From assembly GCA_018881555.1 (NCBI GenBank), contig JACAXG010000104.1, positions 2,128,887 to 2,192,886 of the forward strand: 64,000 nt of DNA, given 5' to 3'. Position numbers and translations under genes: made by a program. The notes beneath the pieces are model-generated. The model did no database searches. It was not told the DNA's origin and saw only the letters and a list, made by a program, of their open reading frames with translations. Origin of the DNA: Amblyornis subalaris (Eukaryota; Chordata; Aves; Passeriformes; Ptilonorhynchidae). This document shows, piece after piece, positions 46,711-60,040 of the stretch (position 1 is its first letter; each line of letters opens with the position of its first letter).

Positions 46711-46982
46711 ACCCGAGAGAATGGCCTGAAGCTGTGTCGGGGGAGGTTTAGGTTGGATATCAGGAAAAGCTTCTTCACCCAGAGGGTGGTTGGGCACTGG
46801 AACAGGCTCCCCAGGGAAGTGGTCACAGCCCCAAGCCTGACAAGAAACGTTTGGGCAATGATCTTGAGCACAGGGTGTGACTCTTGGGGACAGTGCTGTG
46901 CAGGGCCGAGAGTTGGACTCCATGATTCTTGTGGGTCCCTTCCAGCTCAGAACATTCTGTGATTCTGAGATTCTGTGATTGT
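46711..46982 (+). mobile_element. CR1-X-type LINE 3' end
   Basis: Runs from 'gaatggcctgaagctgtgtc' through 'gagggtggttgggcactgga' to the 3' tail 'tgattcttgtgggtcccttc' and repeated 'ttctgtgattctg' octamer-like ends. The tail matches the SINE copies. It starts about 300 bp upstream of the CDC16 ATG. Confidence 0.9.
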
Positions 46983-48202
46983 CTCTGTCAGGGCTCCTAC
47001 AGAGACCTATTGCCCTGAGAGCCGCCTTTNGCTGCTGCAGCCTTGTAGTGAAAATGTTCCCTCAGGACTTTGCAGTGATGGTGGATGATGTGTCAGGTGG
47101 TTTTCTGGGTCCTGCATCTCTCAGGCATTTTTTGTATCACACAGATTAGGGAATTGTCTACTAGGACACTGCTAAAACATGTCAGCTTTCACTACTGAAC
47201 ACCAAGTAATGTGAACCATGAAAATGCCTGATTTGAAGCAATTCAGGTGCCAGCCGATACATCTTGGAGCGGGTGTGCTTGGGACAAGAAGAGCAATCGC
47301 CTGTGTTTGCTTGGATGGAGAAGGAAGAGTTGTGTCAGGGTTACAGTGTGGAGAAGGCCACAAAGGTGGCAGCTGGTCACAAGCAAACAGTCTCCATTTG
47401 AGAAAAATGGATCCATGAGCTCTCTTGAGCTATTTGCAGTAGCTGCGTTTCGATGTAAAACTGTTTAAGTGATTTACTCCAGTTATTAGGTAGGTCAGCT
47501 TTCCACTTCATACNGTGTCACCTTTTGAGAGCTGGTTGTTCTCTAGCACCATTGAGTGTGTGTGCTGCAGATGGCAGATACTCGTTTTATGCCTGCAGTA
47601 AAACATAGATTTATTTTGCTTTTTTTTACTCAATTGCATTTGTAGGTCTGCTACTTTTTCATATTTTGGTAACCAACATCTTGAGGAAAGCAAAATCCTC
47701 GTTCATCTTTCCATTAGATTACATTATGAAGAGCCTAATCCATGTGATAGTGGTTTCTTTGGATCCAACAGTCCTATCTAGTGAGGGTTATTATCATGTT
47801 CAACTTCCCTAAAGACACCTTCATGGTGTACAAATTGCTTCCCCGGCAGAATGCAATGAAGCTTTTGTAGTTTCAGTTCTCTGAAACTTGTGGCTTGTTA
47901 AGAGTGCTACTCCACTCATAGCATTTTTTGGGTTAAAATCTCTTTGAAATTGATACGGTTAACAGCATACGTATTCATCAGCTTGTGCATCTTTCTGTGT
48001 ACAACAAAAGATGTTTGAGTGAGATTATGACAACATTTAGAAACTGCTGAGTAGTGGAGCCCATGATTTGTCCTAAGTGGCGCGTTTCCCTTGTAGACCA
48101 AATGTAATAAAAACTCACCAGACATCAGTGGCTTCTATTCAGTGTCAGACATCAGGGCAGAAAACTGCAGTAATTCAGAAAGAACAAGATGAATTTAAAA
48201 AT

Positions 48203-48455
48203 CATAGNATCATAGAATGGTTTGNGTTGGAAAGAACCTCCAAAGATCATTTAGTTCCAACCCCTCTGCCAAAGGCAGCGATACTTTCTACTAGACCAGG
48301 TTGCTCAAAGCCCCATCCAAACTGATCTTGAGTGTTTGTAGGGATGGAGCATCCACAACTTCTCTGGGCAACCTGTTCCCAACCTCACCACCCTCATTAA
48401 AAAATATTTCTTCCTTGTATCTAATCTGAATCTATCCTCTTTTAGTTTATCTCAG
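48203..48455 (-). mobile_element. CR1 LINE 3' fragment
   Basis: Reverse CR1: 'catagaatggtttg', 'caaagatcatttagttccaa', 'ctagaccaggttgctcaaag', 'cttctctgggcaacctgttc'. Contains two N bases. Confidence 0.9.
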
Positions 48456-49615
48456 TAGAGAAACTGAGTTTGAAACTTTATGAAATGCAGAACAAAAAAT
48501 GAAATAAAATATTAAAATTAGGAGTTGGTGCTAACCACTAAGATGAAAGTCTTGGCTGGGGAAGAAAAAAAAGATGCACAGGAAGTGTGGGGGTTGGAAG
48601 AGAAGAAAANGCTCTTATTGAGGATGAGTGTTATTAAGAACAGCCATGGTCACAGGGAGCTGCACTGAAGCACACAGAGAACCTGTCATCTGTAGGATCT
48701 TGGAGGGGTCCAGGGAACGCTCTGTGAACGTGAGGAAACAGGTACAGAAATGCACATAGAGAATGTTATTTCTTTGTTAGCATCTAGTNCTTATTTTGTC
48801 AAAGCAGAGAGCATCATCTCGTGTTGCTCCCATAATGTATGTTATGTGCTGCTTTCTCGGGTTTTCCTGAAAATTTACCTCATCTGAGTCCACTATTTGT
48901 GGGGCTGGAGCTCAAAGGAATGGTTGCTTAAGCTATGCTGTAAGGCTACAGCAGTGCTGCTCCAGTAGCTCTGCTCAGGTGGGCTCCAGTCCCATTTCTT
49001 CAATGGGAAGCTGGTCNGACATCAGCACTCATGAAGTAGCTGGTCATTCAAAGGGAGCACCCTTATGGACAGACTCCAAAGTTTTGCTCCTTCACTGTGA
49101 GTTAGGCAGAAATGTGGGCAAACAGATAGGGCTGACACATTGTGCTGTGATTGTGCAAAGATCTTTGTGAACTGGTGGTTGAGGNTTAAAAATTATTTTA
49201 GGTGTGAACAGGAGAAATTTTGAATTTTATGTAGTTTCAAACAATACATAAGTTTCTCTTTCAGATTCAAAACCAGTGAGCAAAACTACATAAATGGTTA
49301 AGTGGTGTTGATATACCTACTGCTTTGCTAATAGTACTTTTAACAGTCGTGAGGGTATGGAAAGTCAGTTAAAACAAACTGTTTTACAAATTTGCACTCA
49401 AGTATCTTAAATCTTGAGAGGAAGAGGAAGGCTCCACAGTCATATTAAAACTTCCTCACTTTGTGGAAGTTTCTATATTTTTATCTACTCCTGGACATCT
49501 TCTTTCTTTTGTTCTAAAAATATCTATAGATATGATGTGCTGGTGCTATCATGTGGCTTCTTCCTGCTGCTTTTAAATGACTGTTTCTGAGTCAGTTTGT
49601 TGCTTGCACATGTAT

Positions 49616-49716
49616 CATAAAATCACAGAATACTTTGGGNTGGAAGGGACTTTTAAGATCTTGTAGTTCCAACCTCCCTGCCATGGACAGTGACACCTTC
49701 CACTAGACGAGGTAAA
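49616..49716 (-). mobile_element. CR1 LINE 3' end, short
   Basis: About 100 bp of CR1 3' end: 'aaaatcacagaatactttgg', 'ttccaacctccctgccatgg', 'gtgacaccttccactagacg'. Confidence 0.85.
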
Positions 49717-52700
49717 CCTNATTGAGTTAAAGTGAGCATGTTTGCTCAGTTTGTATGTGAAAAAAGTTTTCTTTGATATTGGAAAAGCATCCTTGTTTCT
49801 GGCTTGAGTACTGTAACTGAAGCGAGGCCTCTGAAACAGAGGTGTATGTTGAGGTGAGAGAGGTTCCCTGAAATGGCCCAGGAGCAGGTGTCAATCTTTC
49901 TGGGAAGGTTTCAGAGACTGCCCCTAACTCAGCTGTTTTGTTCAGGTGAGTGGAAAAAGTGAATGACCTCCTACTGCCCGCATTTTGAAGCTTTTCTTCT
50001 TCATCTCTGCAACCCCAAACCTGCATGGACTCCTGTTTCCAACATTATGTATAAGTACTGCAGACCTGCCAGGAGGCAACCCTTGGCAATCCTCACTTTA
50101 CAGAGGCAGAACATCTGAATTGCTCTCATGGTGTGACTCTCTCTCAGCTGCCTGCAGCATGGCTAAACTTGGAAAAAGACGTTATTTTGATTTTCAGTGG
50201 GTTTAAAAAAGGTGAATCAGGAAATGGACTGAACTTGATCAACTGAGGACATCCATGTCATGCATGGAAGGGGAGAAGAATGGAAAGCAAAGCAATCTTG
50301 TCTCCTACCAGCATTCTTCAATTATCTTACAGAATTCTTGCATTTTCCCACAGAAATTGTGTCGTCTCTTCTAGGCTTATTAGCATGACATTTCTATACC
50401 TGACCTTCTATTATTTCATTGCCCACGATGAACTGCATAAGCTGTCAAGAACACAATCTGCAATTAAAGTGAGGCCTTTATTTAAATTTTCTCCATCTTA
50501 CTTTAGCTTGGCTTACACAACTGCTGTAAATCAGGCCTGCCTCTTCCAAACATCTTTCATCCCATTAGTCACTCTCAAGCAAGTTTGACAGGCCTCCAAT
50601 AATACAGTTAGTTTCTGCAAGCTTTGTGCAAGTCAATGTCAAAATTGGAGAGATCTGGACCGACAAGTGCCCCTTTTCCCTCAAGGAAGGCTAAGAAGTT
50701 ACTTGCTCCATTTGGCCTGCCAGCAATCCAGTGAGAATGTGTATGGCTCAGGATTGCAGTTGGGGATTGTGTCAGGAGGTTTCAAGGACACAAGAGGACA
50801 GGGACTAGAGGTACTATGCAGACAGGGAAGCTGGGGCTTGGCAAATAATTTGGGGNCCACATGGGTCAGTCCATAAGAAACCAGCCTTTGTGGGTTTGCT
50901 GCTCGTAGAACAGTCTTCATGCTGTGGTTATTAAGATGATGCAAACCTATTGCTGTAAAGCAAAGAATCTTGGTATTTGTTCTCTGCAGCAGGTTTTTAC
51001 TCATTGCAGTGGTGATGAGTGAGTCCCATTGACTGTATCTAAACAACCAAGATCACATTTGGCTTCATTTTTTCCAAGAGATAAATTTTAGAAAACTGAC
51101 CCCTTTCATGCTGATTTCTCTCCTTCATACATGCAGTACTACTCCATTATGGATAGCAGAGGTGCCTAGGATGAGCTTAAGGATGTTTCATTGTTCTTGC
51201 TCAGGAATCAAAAAAGAGAAACCTCTTCTAAAGAAATGAAGAAAACACAATTTTCTTTTGCTTCTTCATGCTGCTCACGATAAAATATAACATCTTCAGG
51301 ATAAATTTTAACACTGACAAAAAAAATTTGAATCATAAAAGGTGACTTTTATTACAAAACTATGTTAACTGACTAGAGTTAGGCTCCTCTATGTAAGTTT
51401 AAAGAAATTGTATGAATATATGTAGAAGTAAGACTTAACTCTAAGAGCTATTTTCTGCTTCATTATGATTTTGTTTGAAATCTTGTTTCCCTTAGATTTC
51501 TGTTGAAAATACTTGAATTGGTTATGTTGGCCTGTATATACAAAGCCATATGCCTGTTGTCTTGTGGTGTCTGTGTAGCCAGAGGTGGTGAGCTAAGCTA
51601 GATGTACTGGGAGGCAAATGACATGCTTCTGGCTTGCTTTGCCATCCATCTAGATTTTGTCATTTTCCTGGAAGTTTCTGTTGTCGGTGGAGCAATATCA
51701 ATAGTACAGCTGACCAAGCATACATGTCTGCATTAGGGCGAGCTGACTAGCTCTCTGGACTCCATTGTTTGTGTTAATTAGGTTTCTACTGACTAGAATG
51801 AGACCTTAAGCACCTATGTCATAGTTACCCAAATGTATGTGTTGTAACGGAGNCTACCCTAGGACCTCAATGAATTTCTCCACATACAGCATTGTAGTTA
51901 TATTTAAGTATTATCTCAGTTGCTGTAGAGTGTTTGTGATATTTGTGTGGGACTATTCTGCTGATGTGCTTGCTTGGTGAAGAGTTTGCTCTCTAGACTT
52001 TGGGACAGTGAAGTAGTGAGTACTGTGGACACTTTGTTAACTATGAGACTTAGCACATCTTGCTCAGACTGTAGCTTGAGCAGCTCTACAGTTTGTTACT
52101 CATCTCCCTTAACTGTGGAGAGAACTGCTGACCACTGCAGTTCATCACCAGCAAGGACAAGAGAATCCATGACATATTTTCTGGTTGGCTAATATTAAAT
52201 CCAGTTTGTTGGCATTTCTTTTTTAAGAAATATGGACTTTGATTATTCTGTTACAAAAATGTAGTGTTTGAAACAATCAAATTCAGAAAACAGCTTTCAC
52301 TTTTCTCAGGTCACTGTATGAGACAGATGCAGCTTTCTTATACTGAGATGTTATAGCTTGGCACTTGTTTCCTTCAGTTCCATAAAGAAGTTTAATCAAT
52401 GGGTGCATAAGAAACAATCCTTGTGAAACAGAAAATANATAAAATATGTATACTTCAGCTTTTGATTTCCTTGAAAAGCAATTTTGTAGCATCTTTGGGA
52501 TAAGTTTTCTTGCATTTTTTTTCCATCCCCATGTTTATTGTCTCTGTCATTACCCTCTAAAGGTCATCTTTTATCTCCTATCACTGCTGTTGCAGCTGCT
52601 TTTAAACTCTGTCATTGCTGTTTCATCAGCATGCATGTCAGAGAAGCACTTCACCATTTCATGGAAACTTTTTAGCAAAAAAAAAAAAAGAACATGTTCC

Positions 52701-53111
52701 CATGACAAGTAGACAAAATCTCTCATGCTATTTAGATACTAAATAGATCACGATGACTGTTCTTGCAGGTGCTTTTGGTATTTTGCATAATCACATTTGC
52801 ATTTTGACAGATTTGTGCTCATGGTGTGATTCCCCTCTTCATTTTGCATCCCTAGACACTTGTGTTGTTTAGGAGTGAGACTTGAGCATGCTTTTTCTTG
52901 TGACTGATTATTAAGTCTGGGACTTTTTCAGGGGGGTCCTATGCACTCTCGTTTTAAATAGCATTGGTACTGCAGAAATTCCTAACTTGAGGTTCCAGAC
53001 TGGTTTTGGTTTCTTTGTTTGAGTGCCAGCTTGTAGATTTAAAAACGGTCTGATGTGACGAATAGTTATGCATGATTCTGCATCTTATAAATAAATACTA
53101 TGGTCACTGGT

Positions 53112-53402
53112 GCCTGATGAGGCAATGCCAAGCAGGGGCAATGGGAACAACCTGAAACAGAGGAGGGTCCATCTGAATTTCAGGGAACACTTTTTCACTG
53201 TGAGGGTAACCGAGCACTGGAACAGGCTGCCCAGGGGGGTTGTGGAGTCTCTGTCCCTGGAGGTATTCAAAAGCCNTCTGGAAATGGTCCTGGGCAGACA
53301 GCTCTCAGTGGTCCTGCTTGAGCTGGTGGTTGGACAACATGACCCACAGAGGTGCCTGCAAACCTCAACCACCTTGAAATTCTGTGAAATACTATGTTCA
53401 AA
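53112..53402 (+). mobile_element. CR1 LINE 3' fragment
   Basis: Contains 'ggaacaggctgcccaggggg', 'tctgtccctggaggtattca' and a 3' end near 'accttgaaattctgtgaaat'. One N base inside. Confidence 0.85.
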
Positions 53403-54133
53403 GGCACTGATTCTCACATCTTCCTTGTATAGCAGTCAGAAACACTTTTGACCCAGAAGGGGCTGTTCCTCTTGACTATCAAGGAAATTAGTTGTGAGAA
53501 CTAATTTCAGAATTAGCAGAACTTGATGGTCCTCAGCATATGAATGGGGAGGGTAGCCCAGTAAATCCGAAGAATTCTTTACAATTGACTATGATATATG
53601 AAACAATATTTAAAAATTCTTTTCAGGAAGAGGAAAAGCCTAACAAAACATTAACTAAATCTGCCAGTAAAGATTGCATATGTGAAATGGATGGAGGGAC
53701 GCTGGCTTATGGTTAAAAATAAAGTGTTCATGAAAGGATATTTCATTGCAAACTAATTTCTTTAGCTCAAATTGGCACTACCTTGCTTGTGCTAGTATGT
53801 GTTAATAAAAATCATGATACTTTTAGCAGATTTAAGTAGCCTATAAGAAGAGAAATACCTCATTTCTATTTTGTTCCCTTATGAAAGAGGAATTCCTTAG
53901 CACATCTTTAGCCAGATGAAGGTGAAATTGCGAGATTTGGATTTAAAAGCTGCTCTCCTGCCCTCTAGTGTTACTCTAAAAGTTTCGAATCAGCTGAGGG
54001 TTTGTGTGAGCGAATTTCTGCTGTGTGTTGGAAAACTGAAAACTTGCAAATCGATTCTCATTCTAAGTGGAAAATGACACTAGGCGTTTAAGAGGTTTTT
54101 AGAGCTTTCAACAGTTACTGCAGAATTAAAACT

Positions 54134-54330
54134 CCTTCTCTTCTCTTCTCTTCTCTTCTCTTCTCTTCTCTTCTCTTCTCTTCTCTTCTCTTCTCTTCTC
54201 TTCTCTTCTCTTCTCTTCTCTTCTCTTCTCTTCTCTTCTCTTCTCTTCTCTTCTCTTCTCTTCTCTTCTCTTCTCTTCTCTTCTCTTCTCTCTTCTCTTT
54301 TTTCCCCTCCCCTCCCCTCCCCTCCCCTCT
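54134..54330. repeat. (TTCTC)31 pentanucleotide array followed by (CCCCT)n
   Basis: Thirty-one uninterrupted TTCTC units (54136-54290) pass through a short T-rich junction into about five CCCCT units. The whole 200-bp tract is pure polypyrimidine on the plus strand. Confidence 0.97.
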
Positions 54331-57300
54331 GTTTTTATTTCATGCATGAATTAATAAGGTGAGCCTTGCCATCAAACTTACTGAACCTTGTTAAACCACT
54401 GTTAAATGCCATGGAATTTATTGTTCTATGCCAAATTATTATCTTACCACCATAAAACATATTACTGTCTCTCGATTTTGTCTGAGTTGCATTCCACTCA
54501 TCCACAACAGAGGCTGAGCGTTGATACGGCCCTGCAGTATAAAGGCAGGTTCATTTTATTATGGTTTATTTGATCTTTTTTGACTAACACCCAAGAAAAA
54601 GCAGANGTGGTTTCGAATAACACTAGGGGTCACTGTTAAACGTGATTACAATGAGTCTTGGGGCAGTTTATTTGGAAACTGAGTCCGTATTCCTTACACT
54701 GATATGTTGACTATTCCAAGACTTGGCCATGTTTCATTTGTGTGGCCATTTTATTTCATATGGAAAGAAGATAAATAAATGGATATCAAGATTCAGCTGC
54801 AGGGGGGAAGATATCTTCTGTTTTGTCAGCAATCTTTATAAGGGTGGGACTTGTGTTTTGCACCCGTCAGTGCTCATTTGTCACAGCATGCAATGAACTT
54901 ACAAGTAGTTTTAGGGGTTTTTTAGTGATGAGCAAACTGAGATAAATGCACTGTCTCAGTCCAGATTCATAGACCCAAACACCAACCAGTCCACAGTACC
55001 TGAGGTGAGTCACTGCGTCACTTTGGTCAATGGCAGCTGAGGATGCCTCTTGAAGAATTGGTACCCTTAGCTCCTATTCGACAGGGCTAAGCAGACAGAG
55101 CCCCATTCCTTCGGTATTTCATTTTTTATCAGAGATTAATGAATTCTTAACACATATATAAGTTTGAAAATTGTTTAAAAGTAAGTTTGAAAATCTTCTT
55201 GGTTTTTAGATTAATGAGAGATAACGGTTGCATCAGCCTCAAGTCTTTGTCCTGACTTGTATGGGAATTTATAAAGTTCTCGATATTCTTTATTATGTTT
55301 GTCTTGTTCTGTGTGTGTGAANCTGCAGGCACTGGCTTATACTGTGAGGGCACGGATTGTCTTTCCTCAGCAATATCATATTGTGTGATCAAGATGTACT
55401 ACAGGGGAAGCTGCAACCCTAGAAAGCACCTTTTCCAGCACGGTTTCTTTTTGCTTGTGTATTTGGGGAGTGGCAAGATGGAGGGAAGAGACCTAGTAGG
55501 AGGCACAGCCTTTGCTGCTTTAGAGTGCAACCACTTCTGCTCTGCCCCAGGACCACTGGTCTGGAGTAGGTGAGTTGCTGGTGTCACTGTGATAAATTGA
55601 GGCAAAGGTCAGCTGAGTGAATTTCACACATGAAGCTTGATGGTCAGCTTACAATATGCGGAGTCTGTGCTTGTTGCATGTGTCAGCCAAGTGGCTTTCC
55701 TCCTGTCTATTCTGTTGCTGTTCAGCACTGGGGAGGATGAAAGAATGGCACCTTGTGTAAGTGCTGATACTGGAAACTTCAAGTGGTCCTGGCATTTTGC
55801 AACCTTGAGTGCTGAACTGCTGACTGGTTTTTTTTCTGATTTAGAGATCTTCAAACTGAAAATTAAATAAACAGGGAAAAAAAAGGAGCCCTGCCCCAAA
55901 GTGTGTGCAATCTATCGTTGTTGCTATGACGAAAGCTGAAACTGTGGCAAACTAATTATAGCAAGGCTCTGCTATGATGTCTCTATTTTGTTTGCTGGTC
56001 AAGGTTGTGAGGCCACATAGTTATTATCATCTGTCTGTCAGCTTGGATATATTACTTTTTAAAAGCTATGTCTAATCAATGCAAATATTTTAGGGAATGT
56101 TTTAGGCATCAGTGGGCAGAACAGTAATGGTTCAGGCATTAGCAACTGGAAACAAAAGGCAATCACAGTTTCAACCACTTCCTCAAATGTCTGCAGAGCA
56201 AAAACCTGGCTTTGATGGACAGCTCATAGGAACCTTAACTCATCTGTGTTCAGAATTTTATGTGTTAACACTGTGAATTACTTATCTGCAGAAAGGCAAG
56301 ACTGTTTGTCACTGTTGGAAGAAATAAACACAAGGAGGAGGGAGAATACACTGAGCTCTCACGGTAGGTAGGAAGGAGATGGAAGAAGTGCCCAGGGACC
56401 TTCTAGCACGAGAAGAGATATGTGTGATGAATTTGGTCTGGTCTGTAATCGCCTAGAAATTTAATTTACTGTTCTCACAGAAGCTGAGGATACTTTTTTA
56501 TGGCTTTTACCCAACAGAGAAGTAACATTGCTGTAGCTGTGCTGGCTGATTGCCTTTACCATAGGAATGTTTTAGACTGTTTTATTAGGGTCTGACAGTG
56601 GGCTGGCAAGGAAAATGTCAGCATACTTCACTACTGATATTGATAACAAAAGACCTTGTGCCACAGGCAAAATTTTTCCTGGGCTGAGAATAAGTACCAT
56701 GCTCTTCTACAACATATTCTGTCAAAGCAGGTCTCATGATCATTGTGTTAACACCCTTTTAAAATTGGTTCATTTTGTTTCTGCCTGTGGTATTTCTTAA
56801 TTTATCCTAGCTCCCAACACTTGCAAGGAAATATGCACATGTATACACATATGTGCTCATCCCTCTCTACCAAAAAAATAAAAATAAAATCAAGAGAGAC
56901 CCTGAGCTGCATTCCTCAGCATATTAACCAAGACCACGCCACCTGTCCTTCGAAGGCCGGAGAGATAAATCATGTCCTGATCTTCTGGGTTGCACTTTTC
57001 TACACTTAGATGCAATTCACAGGAAAGTAAAAAATTTCATAGAATAATCCGTCCTCCTAATATACACCCCCCCAAAACACATGGTAGGAACTGGAATGCT
57101 GCTTGTCAAGTTCAAGCTTAATATCTCATTTGTTCNCAGTTGGTTCCTTAGTAGATTCTATGCTTGCCTCAGGCAATAGCAACATGTTTCTTCGTGATGA
57201 AATGCGTTCAGTTATTTGGTTGTTAACTGTAAGAATGTAAGTGGCATTTCTGTTGGTTTGGCAAGAGTATTAAGAGGTTGTTTTTTTTTTAATAAGTACT

Positions 57301-58754
57301 GCCTTGATTGTTCCAGTCTCTAGATCAATGCACTCTTTTGGTAACACAGCAAATTGATCTTGTGTGTTTTTATGTTAAATATGTTCCAGTTTTTGCTAAC
57401 TGACTCACATTTGGCATGTGTGATACCTTCCTTGGTTCTGGCAAATCCAACACCTGTTGACTTCTTGACTGGACAGCATTCAGCTGACCTCATGGCATGT
57501 ACATATCTACCTGGGCCTTGATCAAAACCTGCTTGGAGATCTTACAGATCTCGAATATTATGGCTGGAAGGAGAACCTGTGCATTTGAGAAGTGACTTTC
57601 AGAGAGGTCCTAGGTTCAGTCTCTCATCATCAACTTTCTCTAGTTTATCAGATTTCATTTTCCAGTTTATGTAGGAGGTTGAATTGGGCTTGAAAATGAC
57701 CAGTAAGAAATTCCTCTGGAGGAGGAAAGCTCCCAGATGCCACAGAGACAGTTTCTGCATGCTGTTCTCTTTCCACTCCTCCTACCTGGCAGCAGCTGAT
57801 AGGAAAGGACTGAGACTTAGAAAAGAGGATCTCACTGATCTTTATGTGACACTGGGGTTAATCTGGCACAAAGGTCTGAGAGGCAGGACCTGTTCAAAGA
57901 TGCTGTGTTTTCTTGTGTTCATTGTTGGAAGGGAGACCCTGACTCATAGCACCTCTGGCAGCATTTTCTACAGGCAGCATAAATTGCTTGGACACTCAGA
58001 ATGCAGACCTAACTAACATGCTTGCTTATGTTTCTGCTCAACAGTGTAGTAGGAACTTGTGAGAGTTATTGCACTTGGGATGTTGATTGTGGATGGGCAT
58101 TAGGCCTTGTGCATGCTCAGGGTAGTTCAGGCTTACTGATCAAGGACATATATTTGCTCTAAGCATGGTAACTCCAGGTGTCCAAAATCCATCAGTTATT
58201 ACAGGTGAGTAGAACCTAATGCATCTCTGACAATGGTTTCATTGTACATTCAGAGCAGGGTTGCTCTGCACAAGAATTACAGGTGATGGTCACTGCATGT
58301 ATGTAGTTGTTGTAATTTAATCCCCAAAGTAGGAGCGTGAGAGGGGAGGAAGAGTAGAGTTGGTAGCCCTGTCTAAACACAAAACCACATGCATGGGGCA
58401 GCTTTCTCTATCTTTCTGTCCAATCTCAAATCTAAACAGCCTTTGCTCAAGAATGAANTGAATGAACTCAGTCCAATGTCTGGGCTTTCAGTCTTACTGG
58501 ACTTAACTAAGTTGAATTGTTTGGCCTTGCAGAAACTGAGGATTTGAAAACCACTTTCTAGAACTTCACACATTTGACACAGTCAGATTAACATAGTTGT
58601 TTTCTGCAAGCAAGTCACAAATAGCTGGACTTTAAAAGAGATATGCATTTCACTTCTATGGATTAAAAATTCCTTATCTGGAACTTAGAAAGCACATACT
58701 TCTGTGATGTAGAGAGAAAACTGTCTTTTCCTCCACACATAAAGATATGTTCAA

Positions 58755-59655
58755 TATCATTACCAATGATCTGGACGAGGGGATGGAGTGCATCCTCAGC
58801 AGAAAACACCAAGCTGGGTGAGAGTGTTGATCTGCTGGAGGACAGGAAGGTTCTGCAGAGGGATCTGAACAGGCTGGATGAATGGGCCAAGGCCAACTGT
58901 ATGGGGCTCAACAAGCTGGGTCCCACACTTGGGTCACAACAACCCCAGGCATAGTTCCAGGCTGGGGGCAGAGTGGCTGGAAAACTGCCTGGTGAAAAAG
59001 GTCCTGGGGATGCTGGTTGGCAGCAGTTGAACACGAGCCAATGTGTGCCCAGGCGGCCAAGAAGGCCAATGGCATCCTGGCCTGTATNAGCAATAGTGTG
59101 GCCAGCAGGACCAGGGCAGAGATTGTCCTGGCACTGGTGGTCACACCTCAAATCCTGTGTTCAGTTTTGGGCCCCTCACTACAAGAAAGACATTGAGGTG
59201 CTGGAGCATGTACAGAGAAGGGCAACAGAGCTGAGGAAGGGTCTGNAGCNCAAGTCTGATGAGGAGCAGCTGAGGGAGCTGGGATTGTTTAACCTGGAGA
59301 TGAGGAGGCTGAGGGAGGACCTTATTGCTCTTTACAACTACCTTAAAGGAGGTTGTAGCAAGGTGGGAGTTGGTTTCTTCTTCCAGATAACAAGCAATAG
59401 GTCAAAAGGAAATGGCCTCAAGTTGTGGGGAGGTTTAGACTGACTATTAGAAAAAAATTCTTCACTGAAGGGTTGTCAATCACTGGAACAGGCTGCCCAG
59501 GGAAGTGATGGAGTCACCATCCCTGGAGGTATTTGAAAGACATGTAGATGCGGCACTTGGGGCCAAGGTTTAGTGGTGGACTTGATGGTGTTAGGTTTGT
59601 CATCGGACTCGATTATCTTCGAGGTCCTTTCCACCATAAATGATTCTAAGTGTCT
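58755..59655 (+). mobile_element. CR1 LINE, long 3' portion with ORF2 C-terminal remnant
   Basis: Roughly 900 bp, the longest CR1 copy here. The upstream half is a decayed end of ORF2 (reverse-transcriptase polyprotein; conceptual pieces such as [20 protein letters not shown]) with frameshifts and N bases. The downstream half is the CR1 3' UTR, from 'caggctgcccagggaagtga' to 'tcgaggtcctttccaccata'. Inactive. Confidence 0.88.
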
Positions 59656-59983
59656 ATTCAAGAGATTTGCTCAACACATGTTCCAAGGCACATGTGGAAA
59701 GATCTGCAAAGATACCAGTCACTTTTGTGAACAATATAACTGTACTTAGTAATTTGCCAGTTTTTCTAAATCCATTAAAATACCTTTTCCAACTTGTGAA
59801 TTGGTTATTGCTTTCTTCTGTGCAAATAAGTTTATTTCTTCAGTCGTATAAGTGAGTCAAATTGTATTTTGGGTTAAGCAGAGTGCCTATTGGGGGCCAA
59901 CTTTGAAAGTACTAGGAAATTCAAGTAAACTTAAAAAATCCAGGCATTTTACTAAACTTATCAAAAGAGCTTTTTTAGTTTTA

Positions 59984-59991
59984 TGTGTGTG

Positions 59992-60028
<37 letters not shown>

Positions 60029-60040
60029 TTATTTATTTAT
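59984..60040. repeat. Compound (TG)n-(TA)n-(TTTA)n microsatellite
   Basis: A short TG-rich run passes into about twelve TA units and then four TTTA units. Confidence 0.9.

Noticed and set aside
54126..54347. Open frame of repeated charged residues on the minus strand
   Set aside because: It is the translation of the (TTCTC)n array, which has no stop in that frame.
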